A stretch of DNA of 64,000 nt, taken from positions 1-64,000 of the forward strand of contig NC_013524.1 of assembly GCF_000024985.1 (NCBI RefSeq), written 5' to 3'. Each line of letters starts with the position of its first letter. Positions within the stretch are counted from its first letter, which is position 1. The notes below the pieces were generated by a model. The model was not told where the DNA came from and made no database searches. It worked only from the letters and a program-made list of their open reading frames with translations. Source of the stretch: Sphaerobacter thermophilus DSM 20745. Its GTDB lineage: Bacteria > Chloroflexota > Chloroflexia > Thermomicrobiales > Thermomicrobiaceae. The position numbers and the translations under genes are program-made. Shown here piece by piece: positions 37,590 through 45,989 of this stretch.

Positions 37590-37721
37590 ATGATGGAGGT
37601 CCTCCGCGCGCTGCGTAACGCCCTCCTCGTGATCATCTGCCTGACGCTGATCGGGATGCTCATCGCGCTGGTGGCGTCGCAGGCGGACGTGCGCCGCTAC
37701 CTGCGCGTGCGGCAGATGTAG
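37590..37721 (+). CDS. 43-residue single-helix membrane protein in the hydrogenase operon
   Basis: A short frame with GAGAGGAGCG before the ATG. It reads MMEVLRALRNALLVIICLTL, then a continuing hydrophobic run to about residue 30 and a basic end (RRYLRVRQM). One transmembrane helix with basic flanks on both sides is predicted. It lies 21 bases after the protease gene and 11 before hypA. Possibly the DUF6893 small protein known from similar operons, from memory. It might anchor the hydrogenase to the membrane. Confidence 0.7.
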   Translation: MMEVLRALRNALLVIICLTLIGMLIALVASQADVRRYLRVRQM

Positions 37722-37732
37722 CAGGCGGTGCG

Positions 37733-38077
37733 ATGCACGAGCTAGCCCTGAGTGCCTACCTGCTGGAGTCGGTTGAGGAGCGCGCCCGCGAGGCGGGCGC
37801 GCGGCGCGTCGTTGCGATCAACCTCGTTGTGGGGGATCGCTCGTGCGTCGAGGAAGAGGCGTTGCGCTTCTGCTTCGAGCTGCTGAGTCCGGGGACGCTG
37901 GCCGAGAGGGCGCAGCTGGCGCTGCGGTGGGTGCCGATGCGCTTCTGGTGCAACACCTGCGCCGCCGAGTACACGCCGGACCTTGCGGGCTTCCACTGCC
38001 CCCGCTGCGGGACCGTCGGTGGGGTGTTGGACGACGGCACGGATGTGCTCATCGAGAGCCTGGAGATCGAAACATGA
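37733..38077 (+). CDS. hypA: Hydrogenase nickel-incorporation protein HypA
   Basis: A 114-residue nickel metallochaperone. MHEL at the start holds His2, the nickel ligand; the zinc domain has two CxxC pairs, WCNTC and HCPRC. It hands nickel to the large subunit together with HypB, whose gene starts inside its last codon (ATGA). Confidence 0.95.
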   Translation: MHELALSAYLLESVEERAREAGARRVVAINLVVGDRSCVEEEALRFCFELLSPGTLAERAQLALRWVPMRFWCNTCAAEYTPDLAGFHCPRCGTVGGVLDDGTDVLIESLEIET

Positions 38078-38757
38078 CGGTGCAGCGGGTCAAAGTGGTG
38101 CAAAGTCTCTTCCACGCCAACGACCAGGCGGCCGAGGCGATCCGCACGCGCTGCGATGAAGCGGGGGTGGTCGCGGTCAACCTGCTGGCCGGGCCGGGGG
38201 CAGGGAAGACCAGCCTCATCACGCGCACGATCGCGGCGCTGGCCGGGGTGGCGCGTGTCGGCGTCGTCGAGGGGGACATCGCCGGGAGTGTGGACACGGA
38301 GCGTGTCCTGGCGGCGGGGGCGGTCGACGCGGTCCAGGTCAACACCGGTGGCGGGTGCCACCTGGAGGCCGGCATGCTGGCGCGTGCCCTGGACGACCTG
38401 GACCTGGGAGCGATCGACCTGCTCATGGTCGAAAACGTGGGAAACCTGATCTGTCCCACGCACTGGGACCTCGGTGAGCACGCGCGGGTGTGCCTTGTCA
38501 GCGCGGCCGAGGGGGACGACAAACCGGTGAAGTACCCGGATGTCTTCGCGCGGAGCGACGCCATCGTGCTCAACAAGATCGACCTGATCGATCTGGTCGA
38601 CTTCGACCGAACGCGCTTCTACGAGGCGGTCCGCGCGCTCAACCCCGATGCGCCGGTCTTCGAGGTCTCGTGCCGCACCGGTGCCGGGCTCGAGGCTTGG
38701 GTCGACTGGCTCCGGGCGCGCCTGGCGGCGCGGGTCGCGGGTGGAGAGGTTGGCTGA
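38074..38757 (+). CDS. hypB: Hydrogenase nickel-incorporation GTPase HypB
   Basis: SIMIBI GTPase of 227 residues. P loop GPGAGKTSLI (39-48), VEGDIAGSVDTER switch, GGGCHLEAGM (Cys/His nickel-zinc site), VENVGNLICP, and NKIDL for guanine. The N-terminal His-rich or CxxCGC metal-storage extension of some HypB proteins is absent. Overlaps hypA by four bases. Confidence 0.96.
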   Translation: MTVQRVKVVQSLFHANDQAAEAIRTRCDEAGVVAVNLLAGPGAGKTSLITRTIAALAGVARVGVVEGDIAGSVDTERVLAAGAVDAVQVNTGGGCHLEAGMLARALDDLDLGAIDLLMVENVGNLICPTHWDLGEHARVCLVSAAEGDDKPVKYPDVFARSDAIVLNKIDLIDLVDFDRTRFYEAVRALNPDAPVFEVSCRTGAGLEAWVDWLRARLAARVAGGEVG

Positions 38758-38758
38758 G

Positions 38759-39001
38759 ATGTGCATCCCGCTGGTGGCGCGCGTCCGCAGCGTGAGCGAC
38801 GGCGTGGCCGAGGTCGAGCTGATCGAGGGAGAGGTCGTCCAGGTCAGCACCGCGCTCTTTCCTGACGTAGCGGTTGATGAACACGTCCTGCTCGACCGCG
38901 GCCTGATCATCGAGGTGGTGACCCCGGAAGAGGCCGAGCGGCTGCTGTCCTTCTTCGCCGACCTCGCGTCGCTCTGGGAAGAGGAGGACGCCCGTGCGTG
39001 A
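38759..39001 (+). CDS. hypC: Hydrogenase maturation chaperone HypC/HupF
   Basis: An 80-residue HypC-family chaperone starting MCIPLVARV; the N-terminal cysteine after Met is the residue that binds the Fe(CN)2CO precursor with HypD and the large subunit. VDEHVLLDRGLIIEVVTPEEAE is the usual C-terminal helix. It starts one base after the hypB stop. HypD, HypE and HypF, needed for cyanide ligand synthesis, are not encoded in this operon and must be elsewhere. Confidence 0.92.
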   Translation: MCIPLVARVRSVSDGVAEVELIEGEVVQVSTALFPDVAVDEHVLLDRGLIIEVVTPEEAERLLSFFADLASLWEEEDARA

Positions 39002-39767
39002 CGCGACCACGCGGTTGGAGACGGTATCCGGCGGGCCGGTGCGGGCGATCACCGGGACAACCCGCTTCATCCGCTATGCGTTCATGCCGAACCGGCTGCG
39101 CTACTGTGGGGGCGACGATAACCGCACGCTGTTCGACTACGCACTGGCGATGGTGCGTGAGCCGCCATTGGAGCAAATGCTGGCGCGCTTCACCGGTGCG
39201 CTACCGTACCTCCGGCTCATCGCGCGCGAGAACGGCATCCCTGACCCGTTCGACGAGCGCGTTGTGGAGGCGTACTGGATCGGGAATGAGCTCCTGGAGC
39301 GGGTCGAGGCCCGGCAACTCTACGACGCGCTGGATGAGCGCTTCGGCAAGCAGCTCTCACCCCGGCTGCGGGCGCTGGTACTCGGCAAGGCGCCGGCCGG
39401 GGCGCGGCCGCACCATACTTTCCACGTCTTCGACGTGCATGCTCGGGTTGGCGAGTTGGAGCACTCGCTGGAAACCATGGACCAGTGCCGCATCAGCTGG
39501 GGGCGTGTCCGGGCGGTCGACGGCGCGGAGTTGGTCGTCGACCGGCAGCCGCTTGTCCTGGTGGACGGAAAGCTGGCGCTCGGTCCGGCCGAGACGGTGC
39601 GGGTGACGCGCCAGGTCGACGGCCGGGGCTTCGCCGACGCGGCCCAGCCGGGCGAGTTGGTGTCGCTGCACTGGGGCTGGGTCTGCGAAGTGCTGACGCC
39701 GCACCAGCAGGTCACGCTCGCGCGATACACCGCGCACCACCTGGCGCTGGCGAACCAGACGCTGTAG
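38994..39767 (+). CDS. Hydrogenase-associated protein, DUF6390-like
   Basis: A 257-residue soluble protein whose GTG overlaps the end of hypC by eight bases with GAGGAGG before it. FIRYAFMPNRLRYCGGDDNRTLFDYA, FTGALPYLRLIARENGIPDPFDERVVEAYWIGNELL and HHTFHVFDVHARVG are the conserved-looking stretches. I recall DUF6390 for relatives in actinobacterial hydrogenase clusters. The HxFHVFDVH histidines might bind metal. It ends the operon; the role is unknown but linkage to hypC suggests large-subunit maturation. Confidence 0.78.
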   Translation: MRDATTRLETVSGGPVRAITGTTRFIRYAFMPNRLRYCGGDDNRTLFDYALAMVREPPLEQMLARFTGALPYLRLIARENGIPDPFDERVVEAYWIGNELLERVEARQLYDALDERFGKQLSPRLRALVLGKAPAGARPHHTFHVFDVHARVGELEHSLETMDQCRISWGRVRAVDGAELVVDRQPLVLVDGKLALGPAETVRVTRQVDGRGFADAAQPGELVSLHWGWVCEVLTPHQQVTLARYTAHHLALANQTL

Positions 39768-39793
39768 CGACAGCGCCGATCCCCAAGAAACCC

Positions 39794-39915
39794 TGTCATC
39801 CTGGGCGAAGCAAAGGATCTCTCGCGGGTGCGGCCACGCACCGGAGAGATCCTTCGGCTCGGACGGAGTCGCCGGGTGCGGCTGGCCGCCGCTCCCGGCT
39901 CTGCTCAGAGTGACA
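39794..39915. repeat. Dispersed TGTCATCCTGAGCG repeat, copy 3
   Basis: TGTCATCCTGGGCGAAG at the left end and CTCAGAGTGACA at the right, with inner AAAGGATCTCTCGC / GGAGAGATCCTTCGG. It fills the gap between the convergent hydrogenase operon and cofE; the rest of 39916-40042 shows nothing. Confidence 0.8.
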
Positions 39916-40042
39916 TAATCCCACCCTTGAGTGTCCTCAGCGTGAGACGCACCCAAGCGATCACCCGAACCCCGGGTAACAGCGTTGGGAGCGGGGGCAT
40001 CGTGCCGTGTCGCCGCTTCGCACGTGACGGCGGTCGAGGCAG

Positions 40043-40798
40043 CTAGCGGAACAGATCCCGCTCCGGCTCCATGACGAGCGCGCGGGCGTTGCCGTCGCCG
40101 GGCTGGTAGTCGTAGCCGCGCACGATGGCCACCGGCCGGCGCGCCAGCTTGCCCATGACTAACTCTGCGGCCGAGGCGATCTCATCGGCAACGGCGATCA
40201 CGGTGGCGCGCAGCTCGTATCCCTGCTCATCGTATTGTCCACGGTAGTCGAGGAGCGGCTCCATCCCGGCCACGCCCACCGCGACGTTCACGATGCCCTT
40301 GCGCCAGGGTCGGCCGAACGAGTCGGTGATGATCACGGCGATCTCGACGCCCGCACGTTCGGCGAGCCCGCGGCGGATGCGCTCGGCCGAGGCGTCGGGG
40401 TCGACCGGCAGGAGCGATACCTGGTCCGGGGCGGAGACGTTTGAGGCATCCACCGCGGCGTTGGCGCAGACGAAGCCGTGGCGCGTCTCGGCGATGATGA
40501 GGCCGTTGGCCATGCGCACAATCCGCCGCGCCTCGCGCAGCACCACCTCGACCTGGCGCGGGTCCTTGCCGAATTGTTCCGCCCACTCGCGAGCGAGCAC
40601 GGACGGCTCGATTTCCCGGAGGTCGACCAGTTGCCCCTCGGCCTTGGAGACCAGCTTCTGGGTCACGACGACAATGTCCCGATCCGCCAGGGTGAGCCCG
40701 CTCTGTTCAAGGCCGTGGGCGATCAGGTTGGCCAGGTCGTCCCCAGGCCGTGCCTCCGGCACATGGTCGACGCCGATGATCCGGACCTCGGCGCTCAT
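40043..40798 (-). CDS. cofE: Coenzyme F420-0:L-glutamate ligase
   Basis: GTP-dependent ligase of 251 residues that adds gamma-linked glutamates to F420-0. Family features: DIVVVTQKLVSKAEGQLVDL (metal-binding), RIVRMANGLIIAETRHGFVCANAAVDASN, LLPVDPDASAERI and ITDSFGRPWRKGIVNVAVGVAG. It is the stand-alone CofE form without the FbiB nitroreductase domain. The next gene upstream encodes a PPOX-fold protein of the type that often uses F420, so the pair fits F420 metabolism. Confidence 0.94.
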   Translation of the reverse strand: MSAEVRIIGVDHVPEARPGDDLANLIAHGLEQSGLTLADRDIVVVTQKLVSKAEGQLVDLREIEPSVLAREWAEQFGKDPRQVEVVLREARRIVRMANGLIIAETRHGFVCANAAVDASNVSAPDQVSLLPVDPDASAERIRRGLAERAGVEIAVIITDSFGRPWRKGIVNVAVGVAGMEPLLDYRGQYDEQGYELRATVIAVADEIASAAELVMGKLARRPVAIVRGYDYQPGDGNARALVMEPERDLFR

Positions 40799-40851
40799 CT
40801 CTGCGATGCCTCCTCAGCGCATCGCCGCCCGCCCGCGAGGGCTCGCGGCGC

Positions 40852-41247
40852 TTAGAACCCGTGGGCGGACACCCGGTCGATGGAGATGTGCAGCGTGATG
40901 CGTTTCTGGCGGCGGAACTCCGCGACTTGCCGCTCGGCCGTCTCCGGGTCGTGGTAACGATGGGCGAGCGCGGCGATGTCGGCCTGTGCGATCTCCTGGT
41001 CGTCGACCAACTCGGCGCGGCCGGTGATGGTCACGTAGCGGTATCCGTCCTCGACGCAGATCGACACGCGGGGGTCGCGGCGCAAGTTTGCCGATTTGAC
41101 CCGTCCCTCGGACGTGTTCATCATGATCGTGTTGCCGCGTAGCTCATACCACATCACCGACTGGTGCGGCGCGCCGTCGGCACCGATGGTGGCGAGCACC
41201 GCAAACCGCGGCTCGTTGAGGAATGCGCGGACCGCCTCTGACATCAT
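40852..41247 (-). CDS. PPOX-class split-barrel protein, probably F420- or flavin-dependent
   Basis: A 131-residue pyridoxamine-5'-phosphate-oxidase-like split barrel: FLNEPRFAVLATIGADGAPHQSVMWYEL, NTSEGRVKSANLRRDPRVSICVEDG and YRYVTITGRAEL. Such PPOX-class proteins with this RxxNLRRDPR pattern commonly bind F420. It is 53 bases upstream of cofE on the same strand, which supports F420 over FMN. Reaction unknown. Confidence 0.87.
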   Translation of the reverse strand: MMSEAVRAFLNEPRFAVLATIGADGAPHQSVMWYELRGNTIMMNTSEGRVKSANLRRDPRVSICVEDGYRYVTITGRAELVDDQEIAQADIAALAHRYHDPETAERQVAEFRRQKRITLHISIDRVSAHGF

Positions 41248-41472
41248 CCTGGAAGCCTCCTCATAGTCGTTCGAGTCACGCGAGTAGTGCGGGCGAACCC
41301 CGGCGCGTCTGGATCACGCCGGGAACCCAAGGGTCTCAACCGATCGACACTACGTAGCATTCCGGCCATCCGAGGCGCGCACCATCTCCCTCCGCGGGTC
41401 GGTGCCTGGCGCCCCTCCCGGGTCACGCACTCTACCAGAAACGAGGAGCCTGCGCCCTCCTGGCTTGCACGA

Positions 41473-41513
41473 CGCGAGGGACGGGAAGAACCGCGTCCTT
41501 CCCGTCCCTCGCG
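41473..41513. repeat. Perfect 16-bp-arm hairpin
   Basis: CGCGAGGGACGGGAAG (41473-41488) is inverted at 41498-41513 around a 9-base loop. It adjoins the degenerate dispersed repeat and could end transcription between the PPOX and KimA-like genes or be part of the repeat. Confidence 0.75.
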
Positions 41514-41518
41514 ACGTG

Positions 41519-41604
41519 CTGAGCAGAGCGAAGGATCTCGTTCCCCGGCAGCCATCTCGGTCGGAGATCATTCGAGTCCGCCGCCCGCGATGGCAGGGAT
41601 GACA
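41519..41604. repeat. Dispersed TGTCATCCTGAGCG repeat, copy 4 (degenerate)
   Basis: GAGCAGAGCGAAGGATCTCG on the left and CAGGGATGACA on the right are recognisable pieces of the family; the left end is lost. The whole gap 41248-41615 holds this, the 41473 hairpin and no gene. Confidence 0.6.
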
Positions 41605-41615
41605 TGGCAGCCTCG

Positions 41616-43493
41616 TCACGACGAGACGTGGTAGGGGACGGTGGTGACGATGATACCGGGATGCGTCCAGAGGGCGGTGCGCAGGCGCCACGCGGTCTGG
41701 TTGTGGAGAGGCAGTTCGTAGAGGTGGGCGGGCACGAACTCGGGCACGACCACCATTAGCGTGTCTCCCTTCTCGGCGTGGAGTTGCTCGATGTAGGCCA
41801 AGAGCGGGCCGACCAGCTCCCGGTAGGGTGACTCGATAATCACCAGCGGCAGGTCGAGCTTCGCGTCGCGCCATTGCTGGCGAAGCTGCTCTGCCTCCGC
41901 CGGGTCGCTGGTGACATGCACCGCCGTGACGTCCCCGGTGATCTCGCGGGCGAAATCGAGCGCGCGGATCGTCGCGCGGTTGTACCCGGCGATGGGCACC
42001 ACCGCCGCCAGCGGTCCTGGCCAGGATGGCCGCTCGGACGCGGCCGGCTCGGCTGGGACGGCGAGCTGGGCGGCGACCCGCTCGTAGTGGCGGTGGATCC
42101 TGGTCAGCAGCCAGATGAGCAGGGGCTGGATGCAGATCACGATCCAGGCACCGGACAGAAACTTGGTCGCGATGATGATGAGGGTCACGATTCCGGTGAC
42201 GGCGGCGCCGGTCCCGTTGATCAGCATACCGATGGTGCGGTGACGGCCGGGTGGCTCGCGGCGCCACCAGCGGTACGTCATGCTGGCCTGGGACAGGGTG
42301 AAGGCGGTGAAGACACCGACCGCGTACAGCGGGATCAGGGCGTTGACGTTGGCGTGGAAGACCACGACCAGCACTGCGGCGGCGAGCCCCAGGGCGATGA
42401 TGCCGTTCGAGAAGGCCAGGCGATCCCCGCGGTAACGGAACTGGGTGGGTAGGTAGCGGTCCCGTGCCATGAACGAGGCGAGGCGGGGGAAGTCGGCGAA
42501 GCTCGTGTTCGCGGCCAGGAACAGAATGCCCGCCGTCGTTGCCTGGATGTAGAGGTAGAAGGGTGAGTCGTCGACGACGGTGCGTGCGAGCTGCGAGAGG
42601 ATGGTCTGATCCTCGCTCGGCGTCAGGTGGAAGTGGTAGGAGAGCACGGTGATGCCGAGGAAGAGCGAGCCGAGGATCGCCACCATCCAGCCGAGGGTGC
42701 GGGCGGCGTTCTTCGCCTCGGGTGGCTGGAAAGCGGGGACGCCGTCCGAGATCGCCTCGACGCCGGTCAGCGCGGTGCAGCCGGAGGAGAAGGCCCGCAG
42801 GATAAGGAAGAGGGTGATCCCCTGCTGCGCCGGTGGGACAGGATGGCTCGCCGGGTGCGGCTCGAACAGGCCGAACCAGGCGGCGCCAATGCCCAGCGGG
42901 ATCAGGATCGCCATGCCGGCGATGAAGAGGTAGGTAGGCACGGCGAAGAGCGAGCCGCTCTCCCGGATGCCGCGCAGGTTGCCGATCACCAGAGCCAGGA
43001 TGGCCAGCACGGCGATTTCGACCCGGTACGGTTTTAGTCCGGGCGCGGCCGAGGTGATGGCGGCGACGCCCGAGGAGATGCTCACCGCGACCGTCAGGGT
43101 GTAGTCGATCAGCAGCGAGGTCCCGGCGACCAGGGCCGGGCCGGTGCCGAGGTTGTCCTTGGTCACGATGTAGGAGCCGCCGCCCTGGGGATAGGCGAAG
43201 ATCGTCTGGCGGTACGAAAAGCCGACGATGACGAGCAGCGCGGCGATGGCAAGTCCGATCGGGATGACATAGCCGTACGCTGCCGCACCGGCGAGGACGA
43301 GGATCAGCAGGATTTCCTCGGTGGCATAGGCGGTCGAGGAGATGGCGTCGGAGCTGAGAATCGCCAGCGCCTTCGTCTTGGTCAGGCGCTCATGTGCCTC
43401 CTGCGCCGTGCGGAGCGGCGGGCCGATGAGCAGCCGGCGGAGCTGGCGGTAGAGACGCCCGATGCCGCTGCCGGGCTCGGTCGGTTCGGCCAC
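41616..43493 (-). CDS. KimA-like APC permease with C-terminal universal-stress-type domain
   Basis: A 625-residue APC-superfamily transporter with twelve helices and a cytosolic C-terminal domain. The opening RLTKTKALAILSSDAISSTAYATEEILLIL is characteristic of the KimA/YdaO group of potassium importers; YPQGGGSYIVTKDNLG is helix 3. After residue about 470 an alpha/beta domain (AAVVPIAGYNRATIRALDFAREITGDVTAVHVT) resembles a UspA fold, the place where KimA binds c-di-AMP. Potassium uptake is the likely task. The GTG start lacks a good ribosome site and the frame remains open and protein-like upstream (GDRYIRVVRSTDL) to a TGA near 43690, so the true start may be earlier. Confidence 0.87.
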   Translation of the reverse strand: MAEPTEPGSGIGRLYRQLRRLLIGPPLRTAQEAHERLTKTKALAILSSDAISSTAYATEEILLILVLAGAAAYGYVIPIGLAIAALLVIVGFSYRQTIFAYPQGGGSYIVTKDNLGTGPALVAGTSLLIDYTLTVAVSISSGVAAITSAAPGLKPYRVEIAVLAILALVIGNLRGIRESGSLFAVPTYLFIAGMAILIPLGIGAAWFGLFEPHPASHPVPPAQQGITLFLILRAFSSGCTALTGVEAISDGVPAFQPPEAKNAARTLGWMVAILGSLFLGITVLSYHFHLTPSEDQTILSQLARTVVDDSPFYLYIQATTAGILFLAANTSFADFPRLASFMARDRYLPTQFRYRGDRLAFSNGIIALGLAAAVLVVVFHANVNALIPLYAVGVFTAFTLSQASMTYRWWRREPPGRHRTIGMLINGTGAAVTGIVTLIIIATKFLSGAWIVICIQPLLIWLLTRIHRHYERVAAQLAVPAEPAASERPSWPGPLAAVVPIAGYNRATIRALDFAREITGDVTAVHVTSDPAEAEQLRQQWRDAKLDLPLVIIESPYRELVGPLLAYIEQLHAEKGDTLMVVVPEFVPAHLYELPLHNQTAWRLRTALWTHPGIIVTTVPYHVSS

Positions 43494-43741
43494 GACGTAG
43501 CGCGGCTCGGCTGAGCGGGGGCGCAGGTCGGTGGAGCGTACGACACGGATGTAGCGGTCCCCTGGGTGCGTGCCGCGAACCGTCTTCTTGGCCGGTACGC
43601 TTGGCTGGGACTCCTCGCTTCCGGTATCGTGTGGGTCTTGCTCGCTCGTCGAACGTGTCTCCCCCGCGGAGGTGGCAATACCGAGGGCTCAAGATAGCAG
43701 AGGGCGTGCCCCGGTGCATGGCGGCGGGTAGCCCGGACGGC

Positions 43742-44413
43742 TCAGTAGCCGGTCCACGGGTGTGGCGGAATCGGACGCCCCGCGAGCGGCTCGCCCTCGT
43801 CCTGGGACCACTCGCCGTAGTAGACGTGGATGTGTTCCGACGAGGTCAGTTCCGGCGACTCGGGCGGGCTGGCCTCGTGGCTGACGAGGCTGGCATAGCG
43901 ACCCCGGTAGAAGAGCAGCGGCTGCCCCTCCGGGTCGTCCACGCGCAGGCCGACCACCCGCCCCACGACGATGATGTGATCGCCGCCGTCCAGGATCTCC
44001 GCCACGCGGCAACTGATCCCGGCAAGTGAGCCGACGAGATAGGGGACGCCCGCCCACTCTGCGAAGCGGTGCTCGGGCGGCGTGGCCGGGCGCCAGGAGC
44101 GGGCGAAGAAGCGTGACAGCGGCTCCTGCGTGTCGCGCAGGATATTGACGCCGAACGCCCGCGCCGTCTGGATGTAGCGAGCCGTGCGCGCCCGGCGATC
44201 GATTGCGACCAGGATCAATGGCGGGTCGAGCGAGAGCGACATCACGGCGTTGGCCGTCATGCCATGGACGCCCTCATCGCTGTAGAGCGAGATGACCGTG
44301 ACACCGGTGGCCAGGTAGCCCAGCGTGCGCCGGAAGGCAAGCTGGTCAACGTCGCTCCCTGCTCGGTCAGACGGGGCCGGCGGAACTGGTTCCATGCGCC
44401 CAGAGGGATCCAT
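43742..44413 (-). CDS. Flavin reductase-like FMN-binding protein
   Basis: A 223-residue member of the flavin-reductase-like split-barrel family: RTLGYLATGVTVISLYSDEGVHGMTANAVMSLSLDPPLILVAID is the diagnostic FMN-binding start, and ISCRVAEILDGGDHIIVVGRVVGL the conserved middle. The C-terminal 40 residues (HIHVYYGEWSQDEGE) are an extension. It reduces flavin with NAD(P)H, usually for a partner monooxygenase, or is an independent flavoenzyme; no partner is next to it. Confidence 0.87.
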   Translation of the reverse strand: MDPSGRMEPVPPAPSDRAGSDVDQLAFRRTLGYLATGVTVISLYSDEGVHGMTANAVMSLSLDPPLILVAIDRRARTARYIQTARAFGVNILRDTQEPLSRFFARSWRPATPPEHRFAEWAGVPYLVGSLAGISCRVAEILDGGDHIIVVGRVVGLRVDDPEGQPLLFYRGRYASLVSHEASPPESPELTSSEHIHVYYGEWSQDEGEPLAGRPIPPHPWTGY

Positions 44414-44448
44414 GCTGCTCTGCTCACCTCTCTGCCGGTGTGGCGCGG

Positions 44449-44835
44449 CTAGCGGCGCGCCCTCCGTGATGTGCGGCTGACGGCCAGCACGAGTGTGGTC
44501 AGCGCCACCAGGCTGGCGAGCGCGATCCGCGTGTAGTCCACGATCGGGAAGAACTCCGCGCGGTCGCCGGTGACGTCGATGAAGCCGACCGGGCGTGCCT
44601 GCACGCCGCCCCCGGCACCACCGCCGCCGCCGCTGCCCTGGCCCTGTCCGTCCGGCCCGGTACCCGAGCCACCGCCCGCGCCGAGCCCAAAGCCGTAGCG
44701 CACTTCCGATACCGGGATCACCGTGCGCCCCGCGGCTTCATACGCCGGACCAAAGACCAGCTGCGAGCCTACTGAGCCGGTGATGCGGTCGACCACCGAG
44801 CGGGCGAGGTCGTTGATCGTCGTCGATACCTCCAT
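44449..44835 (-). CDS. GerW/YtfJ-family protein with C-terminal helix
   Basis: A 128-residue protein of the YtfJ/GerW family. MEVSTTINDLARSVVDRITG begins the conserved helix; IPVSEVRYGFGLGAGGGSGTG is the glycine-rich core; ARPVGFIDVTGDRAEFFPI is the C-terminal strand; a hydrophobic segment (LASLVALTTLVLAVS) then gives a membrane anchor. In Bacillus the relative is a spore protein, but non-sporing bacteria also have it and its task there is unknown. The ATG at 44835 with GAGGGAGTG is preferred over an upstream start. Confidence 0.82.
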   Translation of the reverse strand: MEVSTTINDLARSVVDRITGSVGSQLVFGPAYEAAGRTVIPVSEVRYGFGLGAGGGSGTGPDGQGQGSGGGGGAGGGVQARPVGFIDVTGDRAEFFPIVDYTRIALASLVALTTLVLAVSRTSRRARR

Positions 44836-44969
44836 GATGACACTCCCTCGACTATCCCTGCAAGCAGGGTCAACCCGCGTGTCCGGCGGCGCGCGGTACG
44901 CACCCCGTATGGCACCCATCTTACTCCCCTGGTCCACTCACCGCAGCCCGCGCTCGGCGAGTGGCCGGT

Positions 44970-44975
44970 TACAAT
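44970..44975 (+). promoter_or_regulatory. Possible -10 (TACAAT) of the universal stress gene
   Basis: TACAAT lies 38 bases before the USP start. No -35 match, as for other TACAAT sites here. Confidence 0.4.
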
Positions 44976-45012
44976 AGCCGCAGGCGCGGTTCCGGAGTGG
45001 AGGGAAGAGGCC

Positions 45013-45957
45013 ATGACATCTATCGGCACGATCGTCGTCCCCCTCGACGGTTCGCAGCTCGCGGAGACGGCCCTTCCCTATGCAGCGGCGCTGGCGCGGG
45101 CAGTGGGCGCCGAGATCGTGCTCTTGCGGGTCGTCGAGGAGATGCGGCCGCTCTACGATGCGCGGCGGCGGGAGGTGGTGTGGGTCGATCCCGCGAACCC
45201 GCGCCAGGAACTCCTGTCGCCGGAGCTCTTGGGCGCCGCGGTGGAGCGGCTGGCCGGGCTCGGCTTGAAGGCCCAACCCGTGGTGCGGCTGGGTGACCCA
45301 CGCAAGGAGATCCTGGCCGAAGCCGAGCAGCACGCGGACCCGGTCATCGTGCTGGCGAGCCACGGGCGCGGCGGCTTGGGGCGGGTACTGCTGGGCAGCG
45401 TCGCAACGCGGGTGCTGCAACTGTCGACCTGCCCGGTCCTGGTAGTCCGCGCGCGGGAGACGGACGCGCAGCCGGCTCATGTCGCATTCACCCAGATCGC
45501 GGTGCCGCTTGACGGGTCGCGCGAGGCCGAGCAGGCGTTGCCGATCGCACTCGACCTCGTGCGTGCCACCGGCGCGACGCTCCAGCTTGTGCGCGTGGCC
45601 GAGACCTTCCGGCACGAGTTGCCCGAGGATCCGGGACCCGTGCTCCGTACTCCCTCATATGAGGCGATCCTGCAGCGCTTCGATCAGATGGAAGCCGAGG
45701 CGCGCGACTACCTGCAGGCGACCGCGGAGCAACTTCGCGAGCAGGGGCTCACCGTGACCGTCGAAGTCCGCAGCGGCGATCCCTGGGACGAGCTGCTGGA
45801 CTACACCCGGACGACCCGGCCGGACCTGATGGTCATGACCACGCACGGCCGGGGCGGCGTGGCGCGCTGGTTCTTCGGCAGTGTCGCCGACAGGCTGCTG
45901 ACGCACTCCGACGTGCCGCTGCTCCTGATCCGCGTGCGGGAGGCGGAAGGAGACTGA
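45013..45957 (+). CDS. Tandem universal stress protein
   Basis: A 314-residue cytosolic protein made of two UspA domains, about 1-150 and 160-314. Each has the ATP-binding signature G-x2-G-x9-G-S: GRGGLGRVLLGSVATRVL and GRGGVARWFFGSVADRLL, preceded by VIVLASH and LMVMTTH. Starts IGTIVVPLDGSQLAETALPYAA. Such proteins bind ATP and support survival under starvation or redox stress. The ATG has GGAGGGAAGAG upstream. Confidence 0.93.
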   Translation: MTSIGTIVVPLDGSQLAETALPYAAALARAVGAEIVLLRVVEEMRPLYDARRREVVWVDPANPRQELLSPELLGAAVERLAGLGLKAQPVVRLGDPRKEILAEAEQHADPVIVLASHGRGGLGRVLLGSVATRVLQLSTCPVLVVRARETDAQPAHVAFTQIAVPLDGSREAEQALPIALDLVRATGATLQLVRVAETFRHELPEDPGPVLRTPSYEAILQRFDQMEAEARDYLQATAEQLREQGLTVTVEVRSGDPWDELLDYTRTTRPDLMVMTTHGRGGVARWFFGSVADRLLTHSDVPLLLIRVREAEGD

Positions 45958-45989
45958 GTCCCTGGCGAGAAGGTTCCCACGGCGTGGTG

